This document shows, one piece after another, positions 52,197 to 61,948 of a stretch of DNA of 64,000 bases. The stretch lies in contig NZ_WJPO01000011.1 of NCBI RefSeq assembly GCF_009649175.1, positions 1 to 64,000 on the forward strand, given 5' to 3'. Both the position numbers and the translations under genes were made by a program. Positions within the stretch are counted from its first letter, which is position 1, and every line of letters starts with the position of its first letter. The notes beneath the pieces were generated by a model. The model was given only the letters and a program-made list of their open reading frames with translations, ran no database searches and was not told the origin of the DNA. This DNA comes from Rhodovulum strictum. Lineage in GTDB: Bacteria > Pseudomonadota > Alphaproteobacteria > Rhodobacterales > Rhodobacteraceae.

Positions 52197-52271
52197 CGTC
52201 TTTCCCCACATGTCGCCTTTGGGCGGCTGTTTAAGCCAAGGCGCGGGGCGGGGAAAGGGGCCGCGGGGGTT

Positions 52272-53069
52272 TCAGCCGTCGATCCGCGCCCCGATCTCGG
52301 CCAATGCGCGCTGGTAGACGCCGGCCGCGTTCCATTGCTTGAGCACCTCGAAATTGTGGCTGCCCGGTTGATAGGATTCCCCCGGCCGCCAGCCCTTTTG
52401 CCGCAGGAAATTCGCGGTCGAGGCCAGCGCGTCGGCCATGTCGGTCAGGTCGATCCGCCCGTCGCCATTGCCGTCCTGGCCATAGGTCAGGGCATTTCCG
52501 GGCAGGAACTGGGTATGGCCCAGCTCGCCATGCATCGCGCCGATGGCGCCGGGCGACATCATCCCCCGGTCGATCATCCTGAGCGCCCCAATCAGGTGGG
52601 GGCGGAAGAAATCCGGCCTGCGGCAATCGAAGGCCAGCGTCGCGGTGGCGTTCAGCACGTTGGCATTGCCCATGAAGCGGCCAAAGGCGGTTTCCATCCC
52701 GTGAATTGCGATCAGTACCCCCGCGGGGACACCGTAGACCCGTTCGAGCGAAGCATAGAAGGCCGGGTTCTGCACCTTGCGGCTGCGGCCCTGCTGGGCG
52801 ATCACGTCGCAGCCGCGCTTCTGGCAGAATTCGGGATAGCTGAGGCGGAAACTGCGCTGGTTGCGGTCGGCATTGATCGTGGCTTGGGCGTATTGCGTTG
52901 CCGCCAGCGCCGCGAGCCCGCGCTGGCCGATCCCGGCGCTGGCGGCTTCACGGGCGAAGTCGCGTTTCCAGGTCTCGAAACCGGCGGCGCCATCCCCGCA
53001 GGGCGTGGCAAGCGCCGGTCCGGCAAGGCAGAGCGCGGCAACGGTAAGGGCGAAGGCACGGATTCGCAT
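52272..53069 (-). CDS. Lytic murein transglycosylase (MltB/SLT_2 family)
   Basis: The protein has 265 residues. Residues 1-21 form a signal peptide (TVAALCLAGPALA). The SLT_2 domain shows GVPAGVLIAIHGMETAFGRF with the catalytic Glu in the ETAFGRF segment, FFRPHLIGALRMI, MHGELGHTQFLPGNAL and DGNGDGRIDLTDMADALAST, followed by QKGWRPGESY. It cleaves glycan strands to 1,6-anhydro ends in the periplasm. It is monocistronic or joined to purL (75-bp gap). No peptidoglycan-binding module is attached. Confidence 0.92.
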   Translation of the reverse strand: MRIRAFALTVAALCLAGPALATPCGDGAAGFETWKRDFAREAASAGIGQRGLAALAATQYAQATINADRNQRSFRLSYPEFCQKRGCDVIAQQGRSRKVQNPAFYASLERVYGVPAGVLIAIHGMETAFGRFMGNANVLNATATLAFDCRRPDFFRPHLIGALRMIDRGMMSPGAIGAMHGELGHTQFLPGNALTYGQDGNGDGRIDLTDMADALASTANFLRQKGWRPGESYQPGSHNFEVLKQWNAAGVYQRALAEIGARIDG

Positions 53070-53253
53070 GAGGTATCTCCTGTCGGTCGAGCATGACAAT
53101 AGCGCCCGCCGCCCGGTGACCCAATGCCGGATTCGGACGATTTTGGACAGCGGCCCCAGGGCCGATGCCGCTACACTGACGTTCTGATGCTGCCCGGCAA
53201 ATGTGCCCGATGTCCCCTGGGGCGCCTGGAAAGCGGGCATCCGGTGTCCGGAA

Positions 53254-53331
53254 CAAAAAAAGGCCGAGCAAAAAGCTCGGCCCAAGTCCAACAGGGAGGT
53301 AAAGACGAAAGCGCTGCTTCCGCCTTCGTCA
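53254..53331 (-). ncRNA. Candidate small RNA (about 78 nt) with anti-Shine-Dalgarno linker
   Basis: On the minus strand a 10-bp stem (GACGAAGGCG / CGCTTTCGTC, 7-base loop, one G-U pair) at 53304-53330 starts exactly where a promoter at 53338-53364 predicts initiation. A 20-base single-stranded linker (53284-53303) contains ACCTCCC, complementary to ribosome-binding sites. A strong terminator (GGGCCGAGC, TTTTT loop, GCTCGGCC, then seven T) ends it at 53254. The layout resembles alphaproteobacterial CCUCC-motif stress RNAs such as CcsR. It lies 83 bases after the LysR stop and could alternatively be a processed 3' end. Confidence 0.6.
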
Positions 53332-53337
53332 CAGCAA

Positions 53338-53364
53338 TTATGGACGCTCTGGCGCTGGTTCAAG
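53338..53364 (-). promoter_or_regulatory. Promoter of the small RNA, sigma-32-like
   Basis: Read on the minus strand, CTTGAA (53364-53359), 15 bases, then CCATAA (53343-53338) resembles the RpoH consensus (CTTGAA, CCATNT). Initiation 6-7 bases downstream falls at the first base of the RNA stem. A sigma-70 reading (CCTTGA, 17 bases, CATAAT) is nearly as good. Confidence 0.5.
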
Positions 53365-53413
53365 GTAAAAAACGCGGCAGGGTTGCATGCCCGTCATGCG
53401 TGTGACAGATATC

Positions 53414-54322
53414 TCACAATCCTGACGTGTCTTTCTCGCGCTGGCGCTTTTCCGTGATCTGCTCTGTGATGAATTCGCGGAAGGCGGCGATCCGGCGCGA
53501 GGCGCGCAGTTCTTCGGGATAGGCCAGAAAGACCGGAACCTCGTTCGATTCGATTGCGGGCAGTACCCGGACAAGTTGCGGGTGATCCTCGGTGACATAG
53601 TCGGGCAGCACGCCTATCCCCAGACCGTTCAGAACCGCCTGAAGCACGCCGAAATAGTTGTTCACCGTCAGGGTCGAGCGGATCGGGTGGGCCAGCAATT
53701 CCTGCACCAGCCGCGCGCCCGCGCTGACCTGCGCGGTCGAGGTGTTCTGACAGATCAGCCGGTGGGTCGCGAGATCGTCGAGGCTGGCGGGCGTGCCGTG
53801 TTCATCGAGATAGGATTGCACCGAATAAAGCTGCATCCGCACGCTCATCAGGCGCAGGCGGATCAGGTCGGCCTGGCTGGGTTCCTTCATGCGGATGGCA
53901 ACGTCGGCCTCGCGCATTGGCAGATCGAGCACCTGTTCGGACAGCATCAGGTCGATGCGCAATTCGGGGTAGCGTTCGTAGAGGATGGGCAGTCGCTTGG
54001 CCAGCCAGAGCGAGCCGAAGCCGGTGGTGGTGGTCACGCGCAACTCGCCGAACACCTCCTCGACACTGTCGCGGATGCGCGCGACGGCGGCCTCCAGCCG
54101 CTTGCTCATCGCGGTGGTGGCGTCGAACAGCAACTCGCCCTGTTCGGTGAGAATCAGCCCGCGCGCATGGCGGTGGAACAGGGTCGAGCCAAGACTGTCC
54201 TCCAGCGCGCGGATCTGGCGGCTGACGGCGGATTGCGACAGGTGCAGCGTTTCGCCCGCATGTGTCAGGCTGCCCGCGTCTGCGACCGCGTGGAAGATCC
54301 GGAGCTTGTCCCAGTCCATCAT
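53414..54322 (-). CDS. LysR-family transcriptional regulator, divergent from indolepyruvate oxidoreductase
   Basis: The protein has 302 residues; the first ATG of a tandem ATG ATG is used, and the next is three bases later. The winged helix (MDWDKLRIFHAVADAGSLTH, LSQSAVSRQIRALEDSLGSTLF) is canonical. The effector domain follows with GELRVTTTTGFGSLWLAKRL and GLGIGVLPDYV. It is 148 bp from the divergent ior gene, with a perfect inverted repeat in between, so it probably regulates that enzyme. The candidate small RNA lies downstream. Confidence 0.92.
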   Translation of the reverse strand: MMDWDKLRIFHAVADAGSLTHAGETLHLSQSAVSRQIRALEDSLGSTLFHRHARGLILTEQGELLFDATTAMSKRLEAAVARIRDSVEEVFGELRVTTTTGFGSLWLAKRLPILYERYPELRIDLMLSEQVLDLPMREADVAIRMKEPSQADLIRLRLMSVRMQLYSVQSYLDEHGTPASLDDLATHRLICQNTSTAQVSAGARLVQELLAHPIRSTLTVNNYFGVLQAVLNGLGIGVLPDYVTEDHPQLVRVLPAIESNEVPVFLAYPEELRASRRIAAFREFITEQITEKRQREKDTSGL

Positions 54323-54417
54323 GCAATTCCTGCAATGCTGCCATGCCCGCCTGCGCGGTGTCCTACAGGTGGGCCTTGTCCGATTGCAAACCAAGATGTG
54401 GCGAGGAATTGATTTTG

Positions 54418-54438
54418 TAGGTCATTAATTTTGACCTA
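54418..54438. promoter_or_regulatory. Inverted repeat TAGGTCA-N7-TGACCTA before the ior gene
   Basis: A perfect 7-bp inverted repeat with an AT-only 7-base centre (TTAATTT) lies 33-53 bases before the ATG of the indolepyruvate oxidoreductase, within the divergent intergenic region. It is a strong candidate operator for the adjacent LysR protein or for an Lrp/AsnC-type regulator. Confidence 0.6.
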
Positions 54439-54470
54439 TCATGATGCAGGACCGCGAGGGAGGGGCGCGC

Positions 54471-57400
54471 ATGATCCGGCAGGATGTCAGCCTGAACGAC
54501 CGCTATGACCTGACGAAATCGCCGATCCTCATGAACGGCACCCAGGCGCTGGTGCGGCTGATGCTGATGCAGAAGGCGCGCGACCGGGCGGCCGGGCTGA
54601 ACACGGCGGGCTATGTCACCGGCTATCGCGGTTCGCCGCTGGGCGCGGTGGACATGACGATGGCCCGCGCGGCGGCGGCGTTGCAGGCGGCGGATGTGCG
54701 GTTCCAGCCGGGGCTGAACGAGGATCTGGCGGCCACCGCGCTCTGGGGCACGCAGCAGGCCGAGTTGCGCGGCGAGGGGCGGTTCGATGGCGTCTTCGGG
54801 CTGTGGTACGGCAAGGGCCCGGGGGTGGACCGCTCGGGCGATGTGATGAGGCATGCCAACCTTGCGGGTACGTCGCGCCATGGCGGTGTGCTGATGGCAT
54901 TGGGGGACGATCACACCGGCGAATCCTCGACCACCTGCCACCAGTCGGACTGGGCGCTGGTCGATGCCTACATGCCGGTGCTGTCGCCCGCTGGGGTGCA
55001 GGAGATTCTGGATTTCGGGCTTTACGGCTATGCGCTGTCGCGTTTCGCGGGGGTCTGGGTCGGGCTCAAGCTGATGAAGGACACGGTCGAGGTAACCTCC
55101 GTGGTGGATGGCCGCCCGGACCGGATGTCCTTTGCCGCACCCGATTTCCCGTTGCCCGAGGGCGGGCTGAACATCCGGCTGGGCGATCACTGGGTCGCGC
55201 AGGAAGCGCGGATGATCGACCACAAGCGGTTCGCGGCCGAGGCGTTCGCCCATGCCAACCGCATCGACCGGCGGGTATGGGGCAAGCCGGGGGCCCGGAT
55301 CGGGCTGGTCGCGGCGGGCAAGAACTGGCTGGATCTGGTGCATGCGCTGGGGCTTCTGGGCATCGACGAGACGCAGGCCGAGCGGCTGGGGATCTCCACC
55401 TACAAGGTGGGCCAGACCTTTCCGCTGGACATGAAGGGCTTTGCCGAGTTCGCCGAGGGGCTCGACCTGATCGTGGTGGTCGAGGAAAAGCGCAAGCTGA
55501 TCGAGGTGCAGGCCAAGGAGGCGATCTTTCACAACCGCCGGGGGCGGCGGATCTATGGTTGGCAGAACGACCGCGGGCAGGAACTGTTCCCCGCGCGCTA
55601 TGCGCTGGATCCCGTGCTGATCGCCGAGAAGCTGGGCGAGGTTCTGATCGAGGAGGGGCGCGGGTCCGAACGTCTGGCGGCCGCGCTGGATCGTATCCGC
55701 GCGGCGCGGCGGGCGGACAATGCGCAGGATCTGGCGGCGCGGCTGCCCTATTTCTGCGCGGGCTGTCCGCATAACAGTTCGACCCGGCTGCCCGAGGGCG
55801 CACGCGCCTATGCCGGGATCGGCTGTCATTTCATGGTGCAATGGATGGACCGCGAGACGACGGGCCACACCCATATGGGCGGCGAGGGGGCGAACTGGAT
55901 CGGCGAGGCGCCGTTCTCGACCCGCGGTCATGTTTTCCAGAACATGGGCGATGGCACCTACAACCATTCGGGCCGCATGGCGATCCATGCCGCGGTGGCG
56001 GCAGGCACCAGCATCACCTTCAAGATCCTCTACAATGACGCCGTGGCGATGACCGGCGGGCAGGGCAATGATGGGGGGCTGAGCGCGCCGCAGATCGTGG
56101 CGGAACTGGTGGCGGCCGGGCTGCGCCGGGTCGAGGTCGTGCATGACGAGAAGGAGGCGGTGGACCCCAAAGCCTTTCCGCCCGGCGTGCCGCTGCATCC
56201 CCGTGCGGACCTGATGGCGGTGCAGGAACGGCTGAGCCGGATCGAGGGGGTGACGGCGATCGTCTATATCCAGACCTGCGCCGCCGAGAAGCGCCGCCGC
56301 CGCAAGAAGGGCGCCTTTCCCGATCCGGATCTGCGGGTCTTCATCAATACCGATATCTGCGAGGGTTGCGGCGATTGCGGGGTTCAGTCGAATTGCGTGG
56401 CCATCGTGCCGGTCGAGACCGAGTTCGGCCGCAAGCGCGCCATCGACCAGTCGGCCTGCAACAAGGATTTCTCGTGCCTCAAGGGGTTCTGCCCCAGCTT
56501 TGTGACGCTCAAGGGCGCGGCGCTGCGGCGCGAGGCACGGGAGATCGAGATTGGCGACCTGCCCGAGCCCGCGCTGCCCGCCATCGCGGGGACATGGAAC
56601 ATGGTCATCACCGGGGTCGGCGGCACCGGCGCGGTGACCATCGGCGCGATTCTGGCGATGGCGGCGCATGTCGAGGGCAAGGGCGCGGGCATGATGGAAA
56701 TGGCGGGGCTGGCGCAGAAGGGCGGGGCGGTGCATGTCCATTGCCGCATCGCCGAGCGGCCCGGCGATATCTCGGCGATCCGGGTGGCCACGGGCGAGGC
56801 CGATGCGGTGATCGGCGGCGATCTGGTGGTGACGGCCGGGGCCAAGACCATCGGGCTGATGACCACGGGGCGCACGGGTGCAGTGGTCAATTCCCATGAC
56901 ATCGTGACCGGTGCCTTTACCCGCGATCCGGCGTTTCGCGTGCCCTCGGACCGGCTGGAACTGGCCTTGCGGGCGCGGTTGAAGGACGGGCTGCACCTGA
57001 TCGATTCGACGGAGCTGGCGCATCGGCTGATGGGGGACACGATCTATGCCAACATGATCGTCACCGGGGCCGCCTGGCAGCGCGGGCTGGTGCCCCTGTC
57101 GCTGGCGGCGATCCTGCGCGCGATCGAGTTGAACGGCGCGGATGCGGCGGGCAACCGGCGGGCCTTCGAGATCGGGCGCTGGGCGGCGCTGCATCCCGAC
57201 GCGGCAGAGCGGGCCATCGCGGCGCCCGAGGCGCAGCCCCGGACGCTGGCCGAGAAGATCGCCATGCGCGAGGCGCATCTGGCGGCCTATCAGTCGGCGC
57301 GGCTGGCGCGGCGCTATCGCCGGATGGTGGACCGGTTCGCCGATCCGCGTCTGAAAGAAGCCGTGGCCAAGGGCTATCACAAGCTGCTGGCCTACAAGGA

Positions 57401-57869
57401 CGAATACGAGGTCGCGCGGCTGCATCTGGACACCGCCGCCAAGGCGCGGGCCGAGTTCGCGGGCGATTTCGAGGTAAGCTATCTGCTGGCGCCGCCCTTC
57501 CTGGCCGGGCGCGGTCCCGAGGGCCGACCGGCCAAGCGGCGCTATGGCCCGCGGATGGAACGTGTCTTCCGGCTGTTGGCAGCCATGCGGCGGCTGCGCG
57601 GCACGCCGCTGGATCCGTTCGGCTGGCAGGGCGAGCGGCGGCGCGAGCGGGCGGCGATCCGGGCTTACGAGGCGGACATGGCCGAGGTGATTGCGGGGCT
57701 GACGCCCGACCGGCTGGAGGCGGCGGTGGCGCTGGCGGAACTGCCGCTGTCGGTCAAGGGGTTCGGCCCGGTCAAGGCGAAGGCCGAGGCCGAGGCGGCC
57801 GCGCGGCGCGCGGACTTGCTGGCCGCGTTCCGGGCGGGGGGCGTGGCGCTGCGGCAGGCGGCGGAATAG
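54471..57869 (+). CDS. Fused indolepyruvate:ferredoxin oxidoreductase (IorA-IorB)
   Basis: The protein has 1132 residues from [14 protein letters not shown], chosen for its GGGAGGGG ribosome-binding site; an ATG ten codons upstream is weaker. The IorA-like part has [15 protein letters not shown] near the start and a thiamine-diphosphate-binding part with [16 protein letters not shown] and [16 protein letters not shown] Cys-rich cluster ([18 protein letters not shown]) binds Fe-S. The IorB-like gamma domain follows with [20 protein letters not shown]. It oxidatively decarboxylates aryl pyruvates from aromatic amino acids, giving reduced ferredoxin and acyl-CoA. Confidence 0.93.
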   Translation: MIRQDVSLNDRYDLTKSPILMNGTQALVRLMLMQKARDRAAGLNTAGYVTGYRGSPLGAVDMTMARAAAALQAADVRFQPGLNEDLAATALWGTQQAELRGEGRFDGVFGLWYGKGPGVDRSGDVMRHANLAGTSRHGGVLMALGDDHTGESSTTCHQSDWALVDAYMPVLSPAGVQEILDFGLYGYALSRFAGVWVGLKLMKDTVEVTSVVDGRPDRMSFAAPDFPLPEGGLNIRLGDHWVAQEARMIDHKRFAAEAFAHANRIDRRVWGKPGARIGLVAAGKNWLDLVHALGLLGIDETQAERLGISTYKVGQTFPLDMKGFAEFAEGLDLIVVVEEKRKLIEVQAKEAIFHNRRGRRIYGWQNDRGQELFPARYALDPVLIAEKLGEVLIEEGRGSERLAAALDRIRAARRADNAQDLAARLPYFCAGCPHNSSTRLPEGARAYAGIGCHFMVQWMDRETTGHTHMGGEGANWIGEAPFSTRGHVFQNMGDGTYNHSGRMAIHAAVAAGTSITFKILYNDAVAMTGGQGNDGGLSAPQIVAELVAAGLRRVEVVHDEKEAVDPKAFPPGVPLHPRADLMAVQERLSRIEGVTAIVYIQTCAAEKRRRRKKGAFPDPDLRVFINTDICEGCGDCGVQSNCVAIVPVETEFGRKRAIDQSACNKDFSCLKGFCPSFVTLKGAALRREAREIEIGDLPEPALPAIAGTWNMVITGVGGTGAVTIGAILAMAAHVEGKGAGMMEMAGLAQKGGAVHVHCRIAERPGDISAIRVATGEADAVIGGDLVVTAGAKTIGLMTTGRTGAVVNSHDIVTGAFTRDPAFRVPSDRLELALRARLKDGLHLIDSTELAHRLMGDTIYANMIVTGAAWQRGLVPLSLAAILRAIELNGADAAGNRRAFEIGRWAALHPDAAERAIAAPEAQPRTLAEKIAMREAHLAAYQSARLARRYRRMVDRFADPRLKEAVAKGYHKLLAYKDEYEVARLHLDTAAKARAEFAGDFEVSYLLAPPFLAGRGPEGRPAKRRYGPRMERVFRLLAAMRRLRGTPLDPFGWQGERRRERAAIRAYEADMAEVIAGLTPDRLEAAVALAELPLSVKGFGPVKAKAEAEAAARRADLLAAFRAGGVALRQAAE

Positions 57870-58000
57870 CGCCAGCCATCGCCGCGCGCATCGGGCGATG
57901 GATTTCCGCTACAACTCGACTTATGAGTGGGAAAACAGCCCCGGGCGCCGCCCTTCCGGCGGCCCTGCCCGGGCGCGATGCGCAGCGCATGAGGCAGGCC

Positions 58001-58813
58001 ATGGCAGTGGGTGTGTTCGATTCCGGTCTTGGGGGGTTGACGGTGCTGGACGCCGTCGCACGGCGGCTGCCCGATGTGCCCTTCGTCTATTTCGGCGACA
58101 ATGCCCATGCGCCCTACGGGGTGCGCGATGCCGAGGACGTATACCGGCTGACCACGGCGGGTGTGTCGCGGTTGTTCGAGGCGGGCTGCGATCTGGTGAT
58201 CCTGGCCTGCAACACGGCCTCGGCCGCCGCGCTCCGGCGGATGCAGGAAAGCTGGGTGCCCAAGGACAAGCGCGTGCTGGGTGTCTTCGTGCCGTTGATC
58301 GAGGCGCTGACCGAACGGCAATGGGGCGACAATTCCCCCCCCCGCGAGGTGGCGGTCAAGCATGTGGCGCTGTTTGCCACGCCCGCGACGGTCGCCAGCC
58401 GCGCCTTTCAGCGGGAACTGGCCTTTCGCGCCATCGGCGTCGATGTCGAGGCGCAGCCCTGCGGCGGTGTGGTCGATGCGATCGAACAGGGCGACGAGAT
58501 GCTGGCCGAGGCGCTGGTGCGCAGCCATGTCGAGGCGCTGAAGCGGCGGATGCCGCATCCCGAGGCCGCGATCCTGGGCTGCACGCATTATCCGCTGATG
58601 GAGCGCGCCTTTCAGGATGCGCTGGGCCCCGAGGTCCGGGTCTATTCGCAGGCGAATCTGGTGGCTGAAAGCCTGGCCGATTACCTGGGCCGTCATCCCG
58701 GGATGCTGGGGCCGGGCACCGAGTCGATGTTCCTGACCACGGGCGATCCGGCGACGGTGTCGAACAAGGCCACGCAATTCCTGCGCCGCCGCATCGAATT
58801 TCGCGCCGCGTGA
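58001..58813 (+). CDS. murI: Glutamate racemase
   Basis: The protein has 270 residues from [20 protein letters not shown]. In-frame ATGs 12 and 78 bases upstream exist; GAGG at 57991 favours this one. Catalytic cysteines lie in [11 protein letters not shown] near residue 68 and [11 protein letters not shown] near 190, the standard pair. It makes D-glutamate for peptidoglycan. It follows the ior gene by 131 bp and precedes argC. Confidence 0.93.
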   Translation: MAVGVFDSGLGGLTVLDAVARRLPDVPFVYFGDNAHAPYGVRDAEDVYRLTTAGVSRLFEAGCDLVILACNTASAAALRRMQESWVPKDKRVLGVFVPLIEALTERQWGDNSPPREVAVKHVALFATPATVASRAFQRELAFRAIGVDVEAQPCGGVVDAIEQGDEMLAEALVRSHVEALKRRMPHPEAAILGCTHYPLMERAFQDALGPEVRVYSQANLVAESLADYLGRHPGMLGPGTESMFLTTGDPATVSNKATQFLRRRIEFRAA

Positions 58814-58870
58814 TTGCGGGCGCGGCCCGTCGCGTCTAGAACCCCAACCGACACCAGCGCGGAGCGCAAT

Positions 58871-59899
58871 ATGACCCATTCCGTCGCCATCCTGGGCGCC
58901 TCGGGCTATACCGGGGCTGAGCTTGTCCGGCTGATCGCCACCCATCCCGGCATGCGGATCGTCGCGCTGTCGGGCGAGCGCAAGGCGGGCCAGCCGATGG
59001 CGGCCGTGTTCCCGCATCTGCGCCATCTGGACCTGCCCGATCTGGTGCGGATCGAGGAAATCGACTTCTCGGCGGTCGATCTGTGCTTTTGCGCGCTGCC
59101 CCATGCCACCAGCCAGGAAGTGATCCGCGAGCTGCCGCGTAGCCTCAAGATCGTGGACCTGTCGGCGGATTTCCGGCTGCGCGATCCGGCGGATTACGAG
59201 AAATGGTACGGCAAGCCCCACGCTGCGCCCGAATTGCAGGCCGAGGCGGTCTATGGGCTGACCGAGTTCTATCGCGACGAGATCCGCGCCGCCCGGCTGG
59301 TTGCGGGCACGGGATGCAACGCGGCGGCCGGGCAATACGCGATCCGGCCCCTGATCGAGGCGGGGGTGATCGACCTGGACGACATCGCCATCGACCTGAA
59401 GGCGGGGGTTTCGGGGGCGGGCAGGGCGCTGAAGGAGAACCTGCTGCATGCCGAACTGTCCGAAGGCTTTCACGCCTATGCGGTCGGCGGCACCCATCGC
59501 CATCTGGGCGAGTTCGATCAGGAATTCAGCAAGGCGGCAGGCCGCCGGGTCGAGGTGCAGTTCACGCCGCACCTGATTCCCGCGAACCGGGGGATTCTGA
59601 CGACCTGCTGGCTGAAAGGTGATCCGCAGGCGATCCATTCGGCCTTGGCAACGGCCTATGAAGATGAGACGTTCCTTCAGGTTTTGCCATTCGGCGAGCA
59701 TCCCTCGACCCGCCATGTGCGCGGCTCGAACTTCGTCCATCTGGGCGTTGTGGGGGACAGGCGACCGGGCAGGGCGTTGGTGTTTGCCGCGCTCGACAAC
59801 CTGACCAAGGGCTCGTCGGGGCAGGCGCTGCAGAACGCCAACCTGATGCTGGGGATCGCGGAGGAAACGGGGCTGATGCTGGCGCCCTGCTTCCCCTGA
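58871..59899 (+). CDS. argC: N-acetyl-gamma-glutamyl-phosphate reductase
   Basis: The protein has 342 residues from [20 protein letters not shown] with an NADP loop [34 protein letters not shown] and the catalytic Cys in [12 protein letters not shown] near residue 149 are typical of ArgC, as are the His in [15 protein letters not shown] and the [11 protein letters not shown] end. It carries out the third step of arginine synthesis. ccmE follows after 12 bp. Confidence 0.97.
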   Translation: MTHSVAILGASGYTGAELVRLIATHPGMRIVALSGERKAGQPMAAVFPHLRHLDLPDLVRIEEIDFSAVDLCFCALPHATSQEVIRELPRSLKIVDLSADFRLRDPADYEKWYGKPHAAPELQAEAVYGLTEFYRDEIRAARLVAGTGCNAAAGQYAIRPLIEAGVIDLDDIAIDLKAGVSGAGRALKENLLHAELSEGFHAYAVGGTHRHLGEFDQEFSKAAGRRVEVQFTPHLIPANRGILTTCWLKGDPQAIHSALATAYEDETFLQVLPFGEHPSTRHVRGSNFVHLGVVGDRRPGRALVFAALDNLTKGSSGQALQNANLMLGIAEETGLMLAPCFP

Positions 59900-59911
59900 C
59901 GGAGAGGGACG

Positions 59912-60361
59912 ATGCGCGGACTGAAGAAGAGACGGCGGATACAGATCATCCTGGTGGCCTTTGTGGCGCTGGGGATTTCCACGGCGCTGATCGGCTATGC
60001 CATGAAGGACGGGATCAACTTCTTCCGTTCGCCCAGCCAGATTATGGCGCAGCCGCCCGAACCGACCGAGGTGTTCCGCATCGGCGGGCTGGTCGAGGAA
60101 GGCAGCCTGGAACGCGGGCAGGGCGAGACGATCCGCTTCAACGTCACCGATGGCGGCGCGGTGGTGCCGGTGACCTATACCGGCGTGCTGCCCGACCTGT
60201 TTGCCGAGAACCAGGGCATGGTGGGCACCGGGCGGCTGATCGACGGGGTGTTCGTGGCCCATGAGATCCTGGCCAAGCATGACGAAAGCTACATGCCGCG
60301 CGAGGTTGTCGACGCGCTGAAGGAACAGGGCGTCTACCGCCATACCGAGGGCGACACCTGA
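59912..60361 (+). CDS. ccmE: Cytochrome c maturation heme chaperone CcmE
   Basis: The protein has 149 residues. A basic start (MRGLKKRRRIQ) is followed by one membrane helix (IILVAFVALGISTALIGYA) and a periplasmic OB domain. The heme-binding motif LAKHDESYMP places His123 and Tyr127 as expected for CcmE. It carries heme from CcmC to the CcmF/H ligase. The other ccm genes are not beside it here, so its operon partner is argC. Confidence 0.96.
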   Translation: MRGLKKRRRIQIILVAFVALGISTALIGYAMKDGINFFRSPSQIMAQPPEPTEVFRIGGLVEEGSLERGQGETIRFNVTDGGAVVPVTYTGVLPDLFAENQGMVGTGRLIDGVFVAHEILAKHDESYMPREVVDALKEQGVYRHTEGDT

Positions 60362-60410
60362 CGCCCGCACCCGGCCGCGTTGCACCAGCGCACGGTGGTC
60401 TCGGGCCGCA

Positions 60411-60452
60411 TTAACCCCGCTGACACAATATCCCCCCGCTTCGAACGTCGAA
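60411..60452 (+). promoter_or_regulatory. Upstream region of the lysis cassette: CtrA half-site and TTCGA-N3-TCGAA palindrome
   Basis: TTAACC at 60411-60416 matches one half of the CtrA recognition sequence. A perfect 5-bp palindrome TTCGA-ACG-TCGAA lies at 60440-60452, just before the GAGGGG ribosome-binding site of the endolysin gene. CtrA controls release of gene-transfer agents in Rhodobacter, so the half-site is worth noting, though a single half-site is weak evidence. Confidence 0.35.
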
Positions 60453-60465
60453 CCGAGGGGACTCC

Positions 60466-61077
60466 ATGCGCACCATCAAAGAGCTTGCCGAACAGATCGT
60501 CGCCCGGGAGGGCGGCTTCGTGAACGACCCCGACGATCCGGGCGGGGCCACCAAATACGGGGTGACGCTGGGCACGCTCAAGTCGCTGGGGATCGACAAG
60601 ACCGGCGATGGCAGGATCACCGAGGCCGATGTGCGGGCGCTGACCCGCGAGGATGCGGTCGCGATCTTCATCGAGCATTACTTCCGGCGCCCGCGCATTC
60701 ACACCCTGCCTGCGATCCTGCACCCGACGCTGTTTGACATGTATGTCAATGCCGGTGCGAATGCGGTCAAGATCCTGCAACGGTTGTTCAACGACATGGG
60801 CCAGCGGGTGTCGGTCGATGGCGTGATCGGGCCGCAGACCGCGCGCGCCGCCGAGATCGCCGCCGCCGCAGCCCCCGATCATATCGTGGACGCCTACGGC
60901 ATCGCCCGGCGCAACTATTACTACGCGATTGCCGACAGCCGTCCCGCCAGCCGCAAATACGCCCGCCGCCGCGATGGCGGCAAGGGCGGCTGGATCGTCC
61001 GCGCCGAGGAATTCATCTCGGTCCGCTACCACCTGAGCGATGCCGAACACCGGGAAAGGACCGCGAAATGGCGCTGA
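60466..61077 (+). CDS. GTA-type endolysin, N-acetylmuramidase (GH108)
   Basis: The protein has 203 residues. The GH108 signature is REGGFVNDPDDPGGATKYGVT with catalytic Glu15, followed by TLFDMYVNAGANAVKILQRL and a C-terminal PG_binding_3-like part (VDGVIGPQTARAAE). It lacks a signal peptide, as expected for an endolysin that depends on a holin. The next gene, overlapping by ten bases, is a GTA_holin_3TM protein. Rhodobacter capsulatus uses the same pair for GTA release. There are no capsid genes here, so the lysis cassette stands alone. Confidence 0.88.
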   Translation: MRTIKELAEQIVAREGGFVNDPDDPGGATKYGVTLGTLKSLGIDKTGDGRITEADVRALTREDAVAIFIEHYFRRPRIHTLPAILHPTLFDMYVNAGANAVKILQRLFNDMGQRVSVDGVIGPQTARAAEIAAAAAPDHIVDAYGIARRNYYYAIADSRPASRKYARRRDGGKGGWIVRAEEFISVRYHLSDAEHRERTAKWR

Positions 61078-61673
61078 AATTCGGACTGGCGAACGTGCTT
61101 TTCGGCGCAGGCCGCAATGTCATCACCGAAGCGGTCGAGGTCTTCCGCGTCAATGCCGAGGCGTCCGACCAGCGCGCGGCGGATCTTCAACGCGCCGCGC
61201 TGGAACAGTTCGGCCACGAGTTTGCCCATCCCCAGCGCAGTGCCTTCGACCGGCTGGTGGATGGCATGAACCGCCTGCCGCGGCCGTTCCTGGCGCTGGG
61301 GACGGTGTTCCTGCTGGTCTCCGCGATGGTCGATCCGGTCTGGTTCTCGTCGCGGATGCAGGGGATCGCATTGGTGCCCGAGCCGCTGTGGTGGCTTCTG
61401 GGTGCGATCATCAGCTTCTATTTCGGCTCGCGCTATCAGGCCAAGGGGCAGGAGTTCCAGCGCTCGATTGCCGAGACCATGGCGCGCACCCCGGCCGTTC
61501 TGGAAAACCTGCGCCTGCTGGACCAGCTTGACAAGACGACCAGCTCCACCGCCCCCGCCGCGCCGCAGTCGCAATCGGCGCCCGCTGCAAGCGCACCGCC
61601 CGCCGAGCCCCGGCCCGCGTCATCCGGTTCCTCACCGAACCCCGCGCTCGATGCCTGGAGGGCAAGGGAATGA
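61068..61673 (+). CDS. GTA-type holin (GTA_holin_3TM family)
   Basis: The protein has 201 residues. An amphipathic N-terminus (MALKFGLANVLFGAGRNVIT) is followed by two clear helices (PFLALGTVFLLVSAMVDPVW and PLWWLLGAIISFYFGSRYQ) and a long Pro/Ala/Ser tail with QSQSAPAASAPPAEPRPASS. This matches the 3TM GTA holin family. It would permeabilise the inner membrane so that the endolysin can reach the wall. Its ATG is within the endolysin 3' end and its stop overlaps the next small gene (ATGA). Confidence 0.85.
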   Translation: MALKFGLANVLFGAGRNVITEAVEVFRVNAEASDQRAADLQRAALEQFGHEFAHPQRSAFDRLVDGMNRLPRPFLALGTVFLLVSAMVDPVWFSSRMQGIALVPEPLWWLLGAIISFYFGSRYQAKGQEFQRSIAETMARTPAVLENLRLLDQLDKTTSSTAPAAPQSQSAPAASAPPAEPRPASSGSSPNPALDAWRARE

Positions 61674-61816
61674 GCCTCGCGCTTGCCGCCGATCTTTGCG
61701 TGCTGGCCGCGCTGGGTAGCCTAGCCGCCTTGTGGCAGCATGACCGGACCGAACCGCTTTGCCGCGAGCTGGTGATCGCGCTGGCCGGGGTCGGTCTGGT
61801 TGTGGCGCTGTTCTAG
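61670..61816 (+). CDS. 48-aa two-helix membrane protein of the lysis cassette
   Basis: The frame from the ATG that overlaps the holin stop gives 48 residues: MSLALAADLCVLAALGSLAA, then LWQHDRTEPLCRELVIALAG and VGLVVALF, ending at TAG. Two hydrophobic helices (4-21 and 33-48) flank a short polar loop. The tight ATGA overlap makes it part of the lysis operon. It is too short and lacks a lipobox to be a standard spanin. It could be an antiholin or accessory membrane peptide, but no function can be assigned from sequence. Confidence 0.7.
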   Translation: MSLALAADLCVLAALGSLAALWQHDRTEPLCRELVIALAGVGLVVALF

Positions 61817-61948
61817 CGGGGCGGTCTGACGGATGGGATCGGCACGTCCCCCCCGTCCCCCGTTCCATCACCGCAACCGTCGCGCCGCACTGTCCCTTTC
61901 GGGGCGAATGGTCTCGTGGCGGGTGCGGCGGGCCCGGCGGATCGCCCG

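Noticed and set aside
49506-53096. 1196-residue plus-strand open frame
   Set aside because: Antisense to purL, grxD, bolA and the transglycosylase, which all have strong motifs and ribosome-binding sites.
53338-53397. 19-codon minus-strand reading frame before the small RNA
   Set aside because: No clear ribosome-binding site, and its end coincides with the RNA promoter; kept only as a remark in the RNA finding.
54363-57425. 1020-residue minus-strand open frame
   Set aside because: Antisense to the indolepyruvate oxidoreductase; no motifs of its own.
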